From: Pseudomonadales bacterium
Lineage (GTDB): Bacteria > Pseudomonadota > Gammaproteobacteria > Pseudomonadales > UBA5518
DNA: 64,000 nt
Assembly (NCBI GenBank): GCA_024234165.1
Contig: JACKOP010000001.1
Span: 1,278,620-1,342,619 of the forward strand
Direction of reading: 5' to 3'
This document shows, piece after piece, positions 18,801-26,191 of this stretch. The position numbers and the translations under genes were made by a program. The notes beneath the pieces are model-generated. The model made no database searches. It was not told where the DNA came from and was given only the letters and a program-made list of their open reading frames with translations. The first letter of the stretch is position 1, and every line of letters begins with the position of its first letter.

Positions 18801-18977
18801 GGGCGAGTAGCCGCGCGTCATCAGGTTCTCGCGCAGCAGCGTCGTCTCGATGGGACGGTTCCCGTCGCGTGTGTTCCAGTTGCCGAGGTAGTGGTAGCCG
18901 AGACCTCCGTCGGGTGAGGAGCGCGTGAACAGCGCGACGACGCGGTTCTGGGTGCGGCGTTCCGAGCGGGCGTCCAT
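15861..18977 (-). CDS. hsdR: Type I restriction enzyme, R (nuclease/translocase) subunit
   Basis: The protein has 1038 residues, a normal length. The N-terminal nuclease has PD at 137-138 and ELK at 152-154, the PD-(D/E)xK site. The SF2 motor domain has Walker A GSGKS at 287-291, DECH at 388-391 and GFTGTPLL shortly after. The C-terminal region is helical and should bind HsdM. The subunit translocates and cuts unmodified DNA only in complex with HsdM and HsdS. It appears intact although hsdS is broken, so the complex should lack target recognition unless another HsdS exists elsewhere. It starts 84 bases after the AAA_4 gene. Confidence 0.95.
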   Translation of the reverse strand: MDARSERRTQNRVVALFTRSSPDGGLGYHYLGNWNTRDGNRPIETTLLRENLMTRGYSPAHIAAALQKLETAADATGITLYQANLRTYQLLRYGVPVQVAAGAAHETVHLIDWEHPERNDFALAEEVTIKGGYQRRPDIVLYLNGIAVVVIELKRSSVEVADGMRQLITNQEEIFNKGFFSTVQLLLAGSDSQGLRYGTTGTPEQFFVEWKNENPPAAGALPAPGALLDRPLVQLCNKARLLDLIRHFILFDAGLKKVPRPHQFFGAKAAQERIAKHEGGVIWHTQGSGKSILMVLIAKWLLEHDPDARILVVTDRDELDKQIEGVMKSAGLIGENSPSPRITSRRELVEKLTAATPRLLCALVHKFDPTDLNGPPPPVQGRFYVFVDECHRTQGGDMNRQMKRWLESAIFVGFTGTPLLRRDKPMTRDVFGTYIHTYKFHEGVADGVILDLKYEARDVPQQLTSQAAIDNWFEHKTRNLNDFQKAVLRKRWATMEELMSAGERKQRIIASIIEDFALKLRLNNDRGTAILVVASIYDACHYYRLFLNTPFGAYCGIVTSYEPNHNAISREPANSDERYKFDTYTQHVLQAAQTTKQYEDDIKRRFIEEPANLKLLIVVSKLLTGFDAPSCTYIYLDNELHDHNLFQAICRTNRLDGADKDYGHIVDFKELFGDVQEAIAVYSSDELDIDEGGEEGNNVYVKDWLVEGRKKLDEAREALRYLCEPVRPPREVEQYLHYFCGNAANADALNETEPLRVAYYKAVAVFARAWSGLAQNLTDAGYTDAEVNALRKEVEFHTDIRAAIKKHSGEELDIKPYEADMRHLINTYIQADAAAGLGQLGDLSLTELIIETGIHDAIARKLNEKGKLSRNAIAEGIINNVRKTIIREQLTDPRFYEQMSLLLDDLIQQSRADTAAYEEFLQKAEALVRRLAAKHPEAGIPAALHGRHEATVIYNNLPRILATAAPNAVAEPDPTADDKRLKLALDIDRTMREQAPADWKGDQAREAQVLNALFPLLDRNREATLAVFDLVKHQPGYG

Positions 18978-19034
18978 TTGCCGGTTATCCCTCCGCCCGA
19001 TTGCCTGTTACGCGAGCGTCCAATTGCCGGTTTG
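18967..19034 (-). repeat. Imperfect duplication of the hsdR start region
   Basis: On the minus strand the hsdR start context ACCGGCAAATGGACGCCC is preceded 43 bases upstream by ACCGGCAATTGGACGCTC. It is a near copy in which ATG reads TTG. Two further CGGCAAT or GGCAAT fragments lie between and before them. This looks like small local duplications around the translation start. Confidence 0.45.
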
Positions 19035-19061
19035 GCGAACGGCTGATTGCCGGGTGGACTC

Positions 19062-20138
19062 TCACCTTAGCTTCCTCGCAGCACGCGTGACGGCGAGGCG
19101 TTCGCTCCCGGCTGCCGTGATCCGGTAGGTCTGCAAACGACTAGTCGGTTTGTCCGGAATCGTCATTTCGATCAAGCCCTGGCGCAGCGCCGGATGCAGA
19201 TAGTTCGCTCGAAATGTCGGACGGTGCTTCAAACCAAGACGTAGCTGGATTACCGAGGGTGCGAGGGCTTCGGTGGCCAGCAACGCCAGCACCTGATCGA
19301 CTGGGTCGGTGACTGGGTCGGTGACTGGGTCGGTGACTTCCCCGGCATCCGCCTCGCGCATGGCCTCGCGTGGCACGGGAAAGCGCTCAACGCGCAGGCT
19401 GCCCTCGTAGCCCACCGCCGCCTTGAGGTACTTGGTGAATAGCAGTTCCTGCGTCTGACGTGACTGCGTGAAGAGATCGCCGACGATCTCGTCGTGGTAG
19501 ACCAGATCGCTTTCGGTGCGGAAGAAGCCGAGCTTGACGAAGGCGCCGGTGATGAAACGCAGAGGGTCCGGGTGGAACAGCAGTACTGCTGCGCGCTTGA
19601 GGTAGCGGCCTTCGCTGAGCTTGAGCTTGTCGAGCAGCCGGGCATCGGTTTCAGCAAGCGCCGCTGCATCCAGCCGGCCGCTGCGCGCGGCGAGATCGCG
19701 AAAGACCTTGATCGCCGCCGATGAGAGGTCGGCAGGTGCAACCCCAGGCAGCGGCGAACCATCCCAGGTGCGCCCGTAGCAACGCAGCAGGAAGCGGTCC
19801 AGCACCGCACCCTTCAGTTCCTGAAGCGTGCTGCCGCTGCGCTGGTAGTAGTGGCCGCGATAGCTGATCGGGTTGGGATAGGCCGGCGTGATGATCTCGA
19901 TCGTGTCCCGGCCGCGCACGCGGCGCAGGTTCACTTCGGCCACCACGCCGAGCAGGTCGCGAATCTTGTTCGGCAACTCGACCAGCAGCCTTTCCGCATC
20001 CGCCACACCGACCGCCTTGCCCTCGTCGTTACGCCCGATGACCAGCACACCGCCTTCGGCATTGGCGAAGCCCGAGACCCAGCGCAGCCAGTCGTCGCGC
20101 CAGGATTCCTTCCATTCGGTGTGCTGGCTCTCGCTCAT
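19062..20138 (-). CDS. AlbA_2/AAA_4-type ATP-binding regulator, probably internally deleted
   Basis: The protein has 358 residues. The N-terminal AlbA_2 (Schlafen-like) domain is clear: TEWKESWRDDWLRWVSGFANAEGGVLVIGRND. The middle region (about 110-255) matches the family up to PREAMREA. In relatives this leads into an NALVHRDY-type segment and an ATP-binding-like domain of roughly 100-120 residues. Here it jumps at about residue 262 straight to a VTDPVTDPVTDPV linker and a C-terminal winged helix (LALLATEALAPSVIQLRLGLKHRPTFRANYLHPAL). Family members are usually about 450-480 residues, so an in-frame internal deletion is likely. Its start overlaps the fic stop by four bases, so the two genes are coupled. 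Confidence 0.75.
   Translation of the reverse strand: MSESQHTEWKESWRDDWLRWVSGFANAEGGVLVIGRNDEGKAVGVADAERLLVELPNKIRDLLGVVAEVNLRRVRGRDTIEIITPAYPNPISYRGHYYQRSGSTLQELKGAVLDRFLLRCYGRTWDGSPLPGVAPADLSSAAIKVFRDLAARSGRLDAAALAETDARLLDKLKLSEGRYLKRAAVLLFHPDPLRFITGAFVKLGFFRTESDLVYHDEIVGDLFTQSRQTQELLFTKYLKAAVGYEGSLRVERFPVPREAMREADAGEVTDPVTDPVTDPVDQVLALLATEALAPSVIQLRLGLKHRPTFRANYLHPALRQGLIEMTIPDKPTSRLQTYRITAAGSERLAVTRAARKLR
19299..19334. repeat. 12-bp tandem repeat coding for V-T-D-P units
   Basis: Three perfect copies of GACTGGGTCGGT lie end to end, followed by a partial fourth (GACT at 19335-19338). They encode the TDPV repeat of the AAA_4 gene. The unit is a multiple of three, so copy-number change would alter linker length without breaking the frame. 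Confidence 0.85.
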
Positions 20139-21316
20139 GAGGTGCTGCCCAGCGGTGCCGGAATGAAGCCTTCAGCAGACAGTGCCTGGATGATGCCGCG
20201 CATCAGGACGTTGTTGCTGAAGCCGATGGTGTACTGCCGCGCTCCCGGGCTGATCGGCTGCAGCATTTTCCGTTCCACCAGTTTCCGGATCTGATAGGTA
20301 CGCTGGGCCGAAGACAGGCCGCGCATGGCCGGCGCCAGATCGACCGCCTTCGTCACGCCCTTGCGGGCGGCAATCCGCAACACGGCCTCCTCCAGATCCG
20401 TGATGAGCTGGCGCTCCTTCGCATGAGCAAGAGCGGGCGCGAGGATCCGCTCGTTCAGCCAGGCGAAATCCGTCAGCCGATCGACCTTGCGCAGTTCTTC
20501 CAGGATGCCCTGCAGCACATAGATGCACCATTCTTCGAGCGCCTCTGGCGTGCCGGTGTCGGCGTTCGCCAGCATGGCGTAATACCGGTCGCGGTCATTG
20601 CAGAACACAGCCGTTGGATTCAACACGCGCCCGCCGGCCTGCACGTTGAAGCCGTACTTGATCAACAAGGCATAGGTCAGCAGCCGGACCACGCGACCGT
20701 TGCCGTTGCTGAAGGGGTGGATCCAGCCGAAGCGATGGTGTGCCAGCGCGACCTTGATGAGATCGTACTTCGGGCGGTGCCCGTGGTTGATGAAAGCCGT
20801 GAGCTCGGCCATGTACTGCGGCACCTGGATGAACTCGGGGGGCAGGTGCCCGGACCCGGCGATCCTCACCGGCGTCTTGCGGTAAGCGCCCGGCGTGGCA
20901 TCCCCCTCGCGCTCCAGTTGCCGCACAGTGAGGGCGTGCAATTCACGAATGAAGTGTTCGGTGAGTGCGTCGCCGGAGTGCAGGGTCTGATCGATGTGCG
21001 CCATCGCGGCTTCGATGTTTCCGATCTCCCGCAACGGGTCGGCAACGGCGGACGACGTGCCTTCCAGCTTGCTTTCGACGTAGTCGGCGAGGGTCGTGTG
21101 GTTGCCCTCGACGCGGGCCGAACCCAGGCTTTCCAGCATGTGGAAGATGCTCTTCAGCTGGAAGAAGACCGGCCCCGGCGTCGTGCCTTGCAGTTGCAAG
21201 CGGCGGAGGTGCTCGAGTTCGGTCAGAACGTCCACCAGCGGCGAGTCGAACGCCGGATTGAGCAGCGCCAGATCGTGGTGACGGAATGCGGGCATGGTGG
21301 CGATTATCTGCAACAA
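20135..21316 (-). CDS. Fic family protein (AMPylase-type) with winged-helix C-terminus
   Basis: The protein has 393 residues. The Fic motif HPFSNGNGR is complete at residues 200-208, including the catalytic His, so AMP (or other nucleotide monophosphate) transfer is expected. Residues 66-71, SARVEG, fit the (S/T)xxxE(G/N) inhibitory helix lying N-terminal to the Fic core (class II). The C-terminus (about 310-365) looks like a winged helix, as in many stand-alone Fic regulators. An ATG at 21295 is an alternative start. The gene sits with the AAA_4 gene between hsdS and hsdR, an arrangement seen in other type I loci, and has its own promoter-like AT-rich region. Its target is unknown. Confidence 0.9.
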   Translation of the reverse strand: MLQIIATMPAFRHHDLALLNPAFDSPLVDVLTELEHLRRLQLQGTTPGPVFFQLKSIFHMLESLGSARVEGNHTTLADYVESKLEGTSSAVADPLREIGNIEAAMAHIDQTLHSGDALTEHFIRELHALTVRQLEREGDATPGAYRKTPVRIAGSGHLPPEFIQVPQYMAELTAFINHGHRPKYDLIKVALAHHRFGWIHPFSNGNGRVVRLLTYALLIKYGFNVQAGGRVLNPTAVFCNDRDRYYAMLANADTGTPEALEEWCIYVLQGILEELRKVDRLTDFAWLNERILAPALAHAKERQLITDLEEAVLRIAARKGVTKAVDLAPAMRGLSSAQRTYQIRKLVERKMLQPISPGARQYTIGFSNNVLMRGIIQALSAEGFIPAPLGSTS

Positions 21317-21324
21317 AGTCAGTA

Positions 21325-21380
21325 GTTATCTTGAATTTAATACGATTTCAATAGCCAATTCAATTGGTTAATGATTAGGC
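21325..21380 (-). promoter_or_regulatory. Promoter region of fic with palindromic operator
   Basis: The 153-base gap between hsdS and fic is strikingly AT-rich for this genome. It contains CCAATTCAATTGG (21355-21367), a perfect 13-base inverted repeat. On the minus strand TTGAAT and TTAAAT, 17 bases apart, could be -35 and -10 boxes, with the palindrome covering the -35. A repressor, perhaps the winged helix of Fic or of the AAA_4 protein, may bind here; that is inference. Confidence 0.45.
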
Positions 21381-21469
21381 GTGGTGCAATTATCTTCAAA
21401 TGATCGCCAGGGTATCTTGGCCGCCCGATGAAAGTCCGACGCAGCTCGGGCAGGCGATCAGCCGCCGCC

Positions 21470-22592
21470 TCAGACCAGCCGCGTCCTCCCGGTGAGCAGC
21501 TCCTGCATCATCGCCTGCTTGAGGTCGCGGGTCTTGTCGCGGCGGGCTTCGAGGGCGGCGAGTTCGGCGTCCATATCGGAGAGGACGGTGGCGATGGCAG
21601 TTTGCTCGACAACTGAGGGTAGTCGCATCTCGACGCTCGCGATATGCGCTCTGTTCGTGGCATAGACCTTCGTCCCTGCAGCCAAGCGCCGAAGATGCGT
21701 TGCAAACGAAGGGCAGTATTGAAGAAAGCCTTTGAAGCCATCGGCAATTACGGTCTTGTCGAATCTCGCCGCAATCGTGTGCAGTCCGGAGACGACCTCG
21801 GTGTCGTGAACGCCGCGTAGTTCGACCGACTTGCAGACTCCGGCGATGTCCTCCGATGCGTCAGCGAAAATAACATCGCCATCACGCAACCGGTCGAGCT
21901 GTGCAGCCTTTGCTTCCGGCAGGCTTGGAAGTGCCCGCGGCGAAAGGAACGAGTCCGTGCTTGCGTGAATGTCGCCGTAGTGGAGGTATCTCACCCGCCC
22001 CTCTGGCAGAAGTTCAGCTCGGGAGTTCACACCATTTCGGAGGAACGTCACGTGGTCCCCCAACCGTTTCATCTCCCACTCCCCACTGAACCCGGGCAGG
22101 CGGGTCTGGCCGGTGAGGAGTTGCTGCATGGCGGCTTGCTTGAAGTCGCGCTTCTTGGCGATGAGCCGGTCCAGCCCGCCCAGCAGCGCATCCACATCGT
22201 TCAATGCTGTCGCGATGGCGCGTTGTTCGGGGAGGGAAGGAAAGGGATAGAGAAAATCGATAGCGTCACTGATGTTGAACTGCTTCTGTGCGGTTCCGTA
22301 TTGAACGTGCGCTACTTGCCGCCTACCGTGTTTCGAATTCATCGCGTGACACAGCCACTGCGAATCGAACGACGGGCCCTGCCGAACAATCATCATCGAA
22401 GCGCAATTGCAGCCATCTAGCTCGGGCGGTACAACTGCTGCCACGCCCGGTTCGCCTACACGGACCATGACCAAGTCGCCGGCCGCTAGTTGTGATGCAG
22501 TCAGTAGTTCATTGCTCGCAATAGTGATGCGATTGGAAGCCGCCCACTCAATATGGTTTTCAGAAATGTTCGATCCGACCAAGATCGGTACG
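21470..22592 (-). pseudogene. hsdS: Type I specificity subunit hsdS, 3' part (interrupted by IS)
   Basis: This is the larger part of hsdS, restarting at PILVGSNISENHIEW right after the insertion. It has the rest of target-recognition domain 1, the conserved helix with SLPEQRAIATALNDVDALLGGLDRLIAKKRDFKQ, the second domain starting at WEMKRLGDHVTF, and the final helix with LSDMDAELAALEARR and LLTGRTRLV. Joining it to the fragment at 24860-25008 restores one reading frame (FDKAGTVP-ILVGSN), so the break is due only to the IS. Without its N-terminus, target domain 1 cannot fold normally. An ATG at 22657, inside the IS, could give a truncated product. Confidence 0.92.
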
Positions 22593-23358
22593 CCCAACTT
22601 CAGCACTTCAGATTGCAAAACGGCCATTTCGGCAGGGTGGCAGGCACTACAAATCAATCAGTTATGGGTGGATCTCCTCATTTTCCCAGGAGATCATGTA
22701 GTCACACGTGTTTTTGTTTCACCCATTGATTAATGGATACGATACGTATAACGTAGTTGCATGTTCACGCGCATCTCACGATCTGGCGGCCGAGCCTACC
22801 TGCAACTGGTCGAGTCCTACCGCAACGAGGAAGGCCAGCCACGTCAGCGTGTCATCGCCAATTTCGGGCGACTCGACAAACTCTCTTCCAAAGACCTCGA
22901 CCCACTGATCGATGGGCTGCAACGCGCTCTCGGACGATTCACCTCCACGCCTCGGGTGGCCTTCGACACAGCCAGCCCAACTTCAGCACTTCAGATTGCA
23001 AAACGGCCATTTCGGCAGGGTGGCAGGCACTACAAGTCAATCAGTTATGGGTGGATTTCCTCATTTTCCCAGGAGATCATGTAGTCACACGTGTTTTTGT
23101 TTCACCCATTGATTAATGGATACGATACGTATAACGTAGTTGCATGTTCACGCGCATCTCACGATCTGGCGGCCGAGCCTACCTGCAACTGGTCGAGTCC
23201 TACCGCAACGAGGAAGGCCAGCCACGTCAGCGTGTCATCGCCAATTTCGGGCGACTCGACAAACTCTCTTCCAAAGACCTTGATCCGCTGATCGATGGGC
23301 TGCAACGCGCTCTCGGACGATCCACCTCCACGCCTCGGGTGGCCTTCGAAACAGCCAG
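22593..23358 (+). repeat. 383-bp tandem duplication of the IS left end
   Basis: Bases 22593-22975 and 22976-23358 are nearly identical, with only about seven differences seen by eye. Each copy carries the left inverted repeat, the transposase promoter region and the first codons of the transposase. The junction falls at CCAG|CCCAAC. Only the outer left end abuts the target duplication. Confidence 0.93.
22761..23084 (+). pseudogene. Truncated duplicate of transposase 5' end
   Basis: The frame starts MFTRISRSGGRAYLQLVESY and follows the transposase for about 72 codons. It then runs through the duplication junction into the non-coding left end, giving an unrelated tail. It has the same upstream sequence as the longer copy at 23144, so it may be transcribed. 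It lacks all catalytic residues and cannot be a transposase. Confidence 0.85.
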
Positions 23359-23974
23359 GGCCTTTGGCGATCTGTTTGCCCTGCATGGCCTGTGGCAGGA
23401 ACTGGGATTGGATCGCGCATTGCGTCGTGCGCTACGTTCCACGCGTCGCCGGTTCGACGCGCCCGCGCTGGTGCGCGCGATGGTCTTCAACCGCCTGTGC
23501 GAGCCCACCTCGAAGCTCGGCGTCCTGCGCTGGCTGGAGACGGTCAGCCTGCCCGATGCGCCGGAGACGGTCACGCACGACCAGCTGCTGCGGGCGATGG
23601 ATGCGTTGATGGAGCATATCGATGCGGTCGAGGCCGTCGTTGCGGAGCAGCTGCGCCCGCTGCTCGATCAATCGCTGTCGGTGGTGTTCTACGACCTCAC
23701 CACGGTGCGCATCCAGGGGGACGGCACGGTGGCAGACGATGTGCGTGCCTTCGGGCTCAACAAGGACACCGGGGGCATTGCCCGCCAGTTCGTGCTCGGT
23801 GTGATCCAGACCGCCGAGGGGCTGCCGATCGCGCATGAAGTCCATGCGGGCAATGTCGGCGAAGTGTCCACGTTGCTGCCCGCCATCGAGAAGGCCATTG
23901 CGCGCTATCGGATCGAGCGGGTGGTGCTGGTGGCGGATCGTGGCCTGCTGAGCCTCGACAACCGGACGCGGTAG
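23144..23974 (+). pseudogene. IS1634-family transposase, N-terminal part (frameshifted)
   Basis: These 276 codons start MFTRISRSGGRAYLQLVES, the usual IS1634-family N-terminus. The first catalytic Asp is in VVFYDLTTVR and the second in VVLVADRGLLS. The frame ends at a TAG (23972-23974) just after LSLDN, where family members continue with DALEAL or similar. Sequence past the stop reads DAVEALR in another frame, so a base seems to have been lost near 23963, in what was probably an AACCTGG context. Confidence 0.88.
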
Positions 23975-24002
23975 AGGCGCTACGTACCGCGACTGGCGGG
24001 CG

Positions 24003-24794
24003 GTGGAGTACATTCTCGCCGTGCCGGCACGGCGTTACGCGGACTTTGGCGAGTTGGCGACCAACATGCCACTCGATGCGGGTGTCGGCGAGTCCACGTG
24101 GCAGGGGCGGCGCCTGGTCGTCGCGCACGACTCCGGTCGCGCGGCGGAGCAAAGCGCCCGGCGCCGCGCCCTGATCGCGTCCATCGAGGCCGAAGGCGAG
24201 CGCATGGCGAGGCGCCTCGACGAGGCGGACGCAGGCCAGCCGCTGCGCGGGCGCAAGTCCACCGACCGCAGGGCGTATCTGCGTTTCTGCGAGGCAGTCA
24301 GCGAAGCAGGGCTCAGCCGTATCCTCAAGGCAGACCTGGCGGCGGAGCGCTTCAGTTTCCACCGCGACGAGGCCGCGCTGGCCAACGCCGAGCGCCTCGA
24401 TGGCAAGCTGCTGCTGGTCACCAACACCGCACTCGCCGCCGATGAGGTCATCGCCCGCTACAAGGCACTGGCCGACATCGAACGTGGCTTTCGGGTACTC
24501 AAGAGCGACATCGAAATCGCTCCCGTACATCACCGCCTGCCTGAGCGTATCCGCGCCCATGCGCTGATCTGCTTCCTCGCCCTGGTGATTCATCGGATCA
24601 TGCGGCAAAAGCTCAAGGCGGCGGGACATCCGCTTTCACCTCGCAGGTCCCTCGCCCTGCTGCGCCAGATCCAGCAACATCGCATCCAGATCGATGGCAA
24701 ATCCGTCACAGGTATCGGGCGCCTGCAACCCCAGCAGATCGAACTGTTCGAAGCACTCAAGCTCCCACTGCCCGTCGCCGACAACGCCGTGTAG
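24003..24794 (+). pseudogene. IS1634-family transposase, C-terminal part (frameshifted)
   Basis: The frame reads VEYILAVPARRYADFGEL from a GTG and gives 263 residues. ADIERGFRVLKSDIEIAPVHHRLPERIRAHALICFLALV holds the expected catalytic Glu region. It continues the 23144 frame after the frameshifted stretch near 23963-24000. Neither part alone has the full DDE triad, so this copy is probably inactive. Confidence 0.85.
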
Positions 24795-24859
24795 TGGCAT
24801 TTTTGCCCCATTCGTATCAATACAATCAACAGCTTACAAATCCAACTGCGGAACTTGGG

Positions 24860-25008
24860 GGTACGGTGCCTGCCTTGTCGAAGTACGTCGAAGGGTTAAT
24901 AACAAGGCCGACGCACTGTTGCGGCGAGATCTGACTGAGCGACTTCACTTCCCACTCTTGTGGAATGACTCCCACCTCCATCTGCTTGTACCCCGGCCTC
25001 ACTCCCAC
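24860..25008 (-). pseudogene. hsdS: Type I specificity subunit hsdS, 5' part (cut by IS)
   Basis: Fifty codons start MGVRPGYKQMEVGVIPQEWEV, the common beginning of an HsdS target domain, and run through VGLVINPSTYFDKAGTVP to the insertion point. Past it the frame enters IS sequence and ends within ten codons. The start overlaps the end of the leftover hsdM 3' piece by ten bases, copying the usual hsdM-hsdS junction. Confidence 0.88.
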
Positions 25009-25181
25009 GACGCCCCCATCTTCGCAAGGTGCCCGTCCACCTTCGCCGCCAGCGCCGCAACCTCGTCCACAAGCTGCGGCAGCGGCGTCGCATAGCGCTC
25101 GGCCAGTTCGCCGATGCGCCCGGTCAGCGTCTGCGTCACGCGATCGAGTTCGCGCTGTACGGCGGCTTGCATCTCCCTCAC
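24999..25181 (-). pseudogene. Leftover C-terminal piece of an hsdM gene
   Basis: Sixty codons, opening with a GTG that overlaps the upstream stop as GTGA, encode VQRELDRVTQTLTGRIGELAERYATPLPQL and end HLAKMGASWE. This matches the last 55 or so residues of the complete HsdM at 26182, which ends HLKRMGATWN. The DNA is clearly diverged, so this is not a fresh copy. It is best read as the 3' end of the hsdM that originally preceded this hsdS. It could still be translated by coupling and keep hsdS coupled, but no function can be claimed. Confidence 0.75.
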
Positions 25182-26191
25182 GGCTGGGCCTCGCGCAGAC
25201 TCAGTTCCAGCTCGCGGCGCAGAGTCTCGCGGTCGGGAAGGTAGAGCTGGTATTTCTGCACGAAGAGCTGGCTGTTCATGCCGTAGGTGGCGTATTCCAC
25301 CAGCAGTTCATCCTTGTGGCGGCTCAGGATGATGCCGATGGGCGGATGGTCACCTTCGGCATTTTCTTCGTTGGCGAAGTAGCCAAGATAGAGGTTCATC
25401 TGGCCGATGTCATCGTGCTGCACGTCGCCCAGCTTCAGGTCGATGAGCACAAAGCAGCGCAGGATGCGGTGGTAGAACACCAGATCGACCTTGTAATGGC
25501 GGTTGTTGATCGTCACCCGGTATTGCCGGCCGACAAAAGTGAAGCCTTTGCCGAGTTCCAGCAGGAATGGCTGAAGGTGGTCGCAAAGCAGGGTTTCGAG
25601 CCGGGTTTCCGATATATGATATGGCTCGGGAATCTTCAGAAACTCGAACACGTAGGGTTCACGCAAGAGGTCGACAGGCTGCTCGACGATCTGCCCCTCT
25701 GCCGCCAGTTGCAGGATGCCGGCCTTGTCCTTGCTGGCGGCCAGGCGCAGGAATAACGACGACGCCTTCTGGCGCTTGAGTTCGGGCACCGACCAGCGTT
25801 CGGCAATGGCCTGTTTTTCGTAGAAGCTGCGCTCCAGTTCATCGTCGAGCTTGAGCAGCTCGACATAATGCGACCAGCTCAATTGGTGAGAAGGCTTCTG
25901 ACTTATTGGATACCTCTGGTAGAGCAAACGCATGTACACCAGATTGCTGCGGCTGAAGCCCTTGCCGTGGCGCAGACCGAGATCGATGGCCAATTTGTTG
26001 ATCAGCGCCTTGCCATACTCGGCGCGGAGGTTGCCGGCCTGTTCGTATTCGACGATATGTTGCCCGACCTGCCAGTAGGTCTCGATCAATTGGGTGTTGA
26101 CCGCCTGCACCGCCCGAACCCGCCCCTGGGTATAGGCATCCGAAATCTGTTCCAGCAGCTGCTGGTAGCCGTCGGTGCGGGTCAGTTCCAT
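25178..26191 (-). CDS. DUF1016 (YhcG-like) PDDEXK nuclease-domain protein
   Basis: The protein has 337 residues. The N-terminal DUF1016_N part runs from YQQLLEQISDAYTQGRVRAVQAVN through GKALINKLAIDLGLRHGKGFSRSNL. The C-terminal DUF1016 nuclease-like part has YKVDLVFYHRILRCFVLIDLKLG, the D...(D)xK core of the PD-(D/E)xK fold, then GQMNLYLGYFANEE. Such genes are often carried inside type I restriction operons; a role in recombination or in processing DNA at restriction sites has been suggested. It overlaps the hsdM stop by ten bases and the hsdM remnant by four, so it is fully embedded in the operon. Confidence 0.88.
   Translation of the reverse strand: MELTRTDGYQQLLEQISDAYTQGRVRAVQAVNTQLIETYWQVGQHIVEYEQAGNLRAEYGKALINKLAIDLGLRHGKGFSRSNLVYMRLLYQRYPISQKPSHQLSWSHYVELLKLDDELERSFYEKQAIAERWSVPELKRQKASSLFLRLAASKDKAGILQLAAEGQIVEQPVDLLREPYVFEFLKIPEPYHISETRLETLLCDHLQPFLLELGKGFTFVGRQYRVTINNRHYKVDLVFYHRILRCFVLIDLKLGDVQHDDIGQMNLYLGYFANEENAEGDHPPIGIILSRHKDELLVEYATYGMNSQLFVQKYQLYLPDRETLRRELELSLREAQP

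Larger units (their letters stand above)
22587..24865 (+). mobile_element. IS1634-like insertion sequence in hsdS with 6-bp target duplication
   Basis: The element runs from 22593 (CCCAACTTCAGCACTT) to 24859. Its right end, read in reverse, is CCCAAGTTCCGCAGTT, a good terminal inverted repeat. GGTACG flanks it on both sides (22587-22592 and 24860-24865), a 6-bp target duplication. Removing the element and one copy restores hsdS exactly. The coding content is an IS4-superfamily DDE transposase of IS1634 type, here frameshifted. The first 383 bases are present twice in tandem, so the element has an outer and an inner left end and is 2267 bp instead of about 1884. Confidence 0.92.

Noticed and set aside
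23972..24005. Programmed frameshift producing a full transposase
   Set aside because: There is no slippery run at the stop, and restoring the frame needs two separate base changes. IS1634-type transposases are normally one frame.
22593..24859. Composite transposon or two nested insertion sequences
   Set aside because: Only one right end and one full transposase region exist, and the second left end is a tandem copy of the first. No passenger gene is present.
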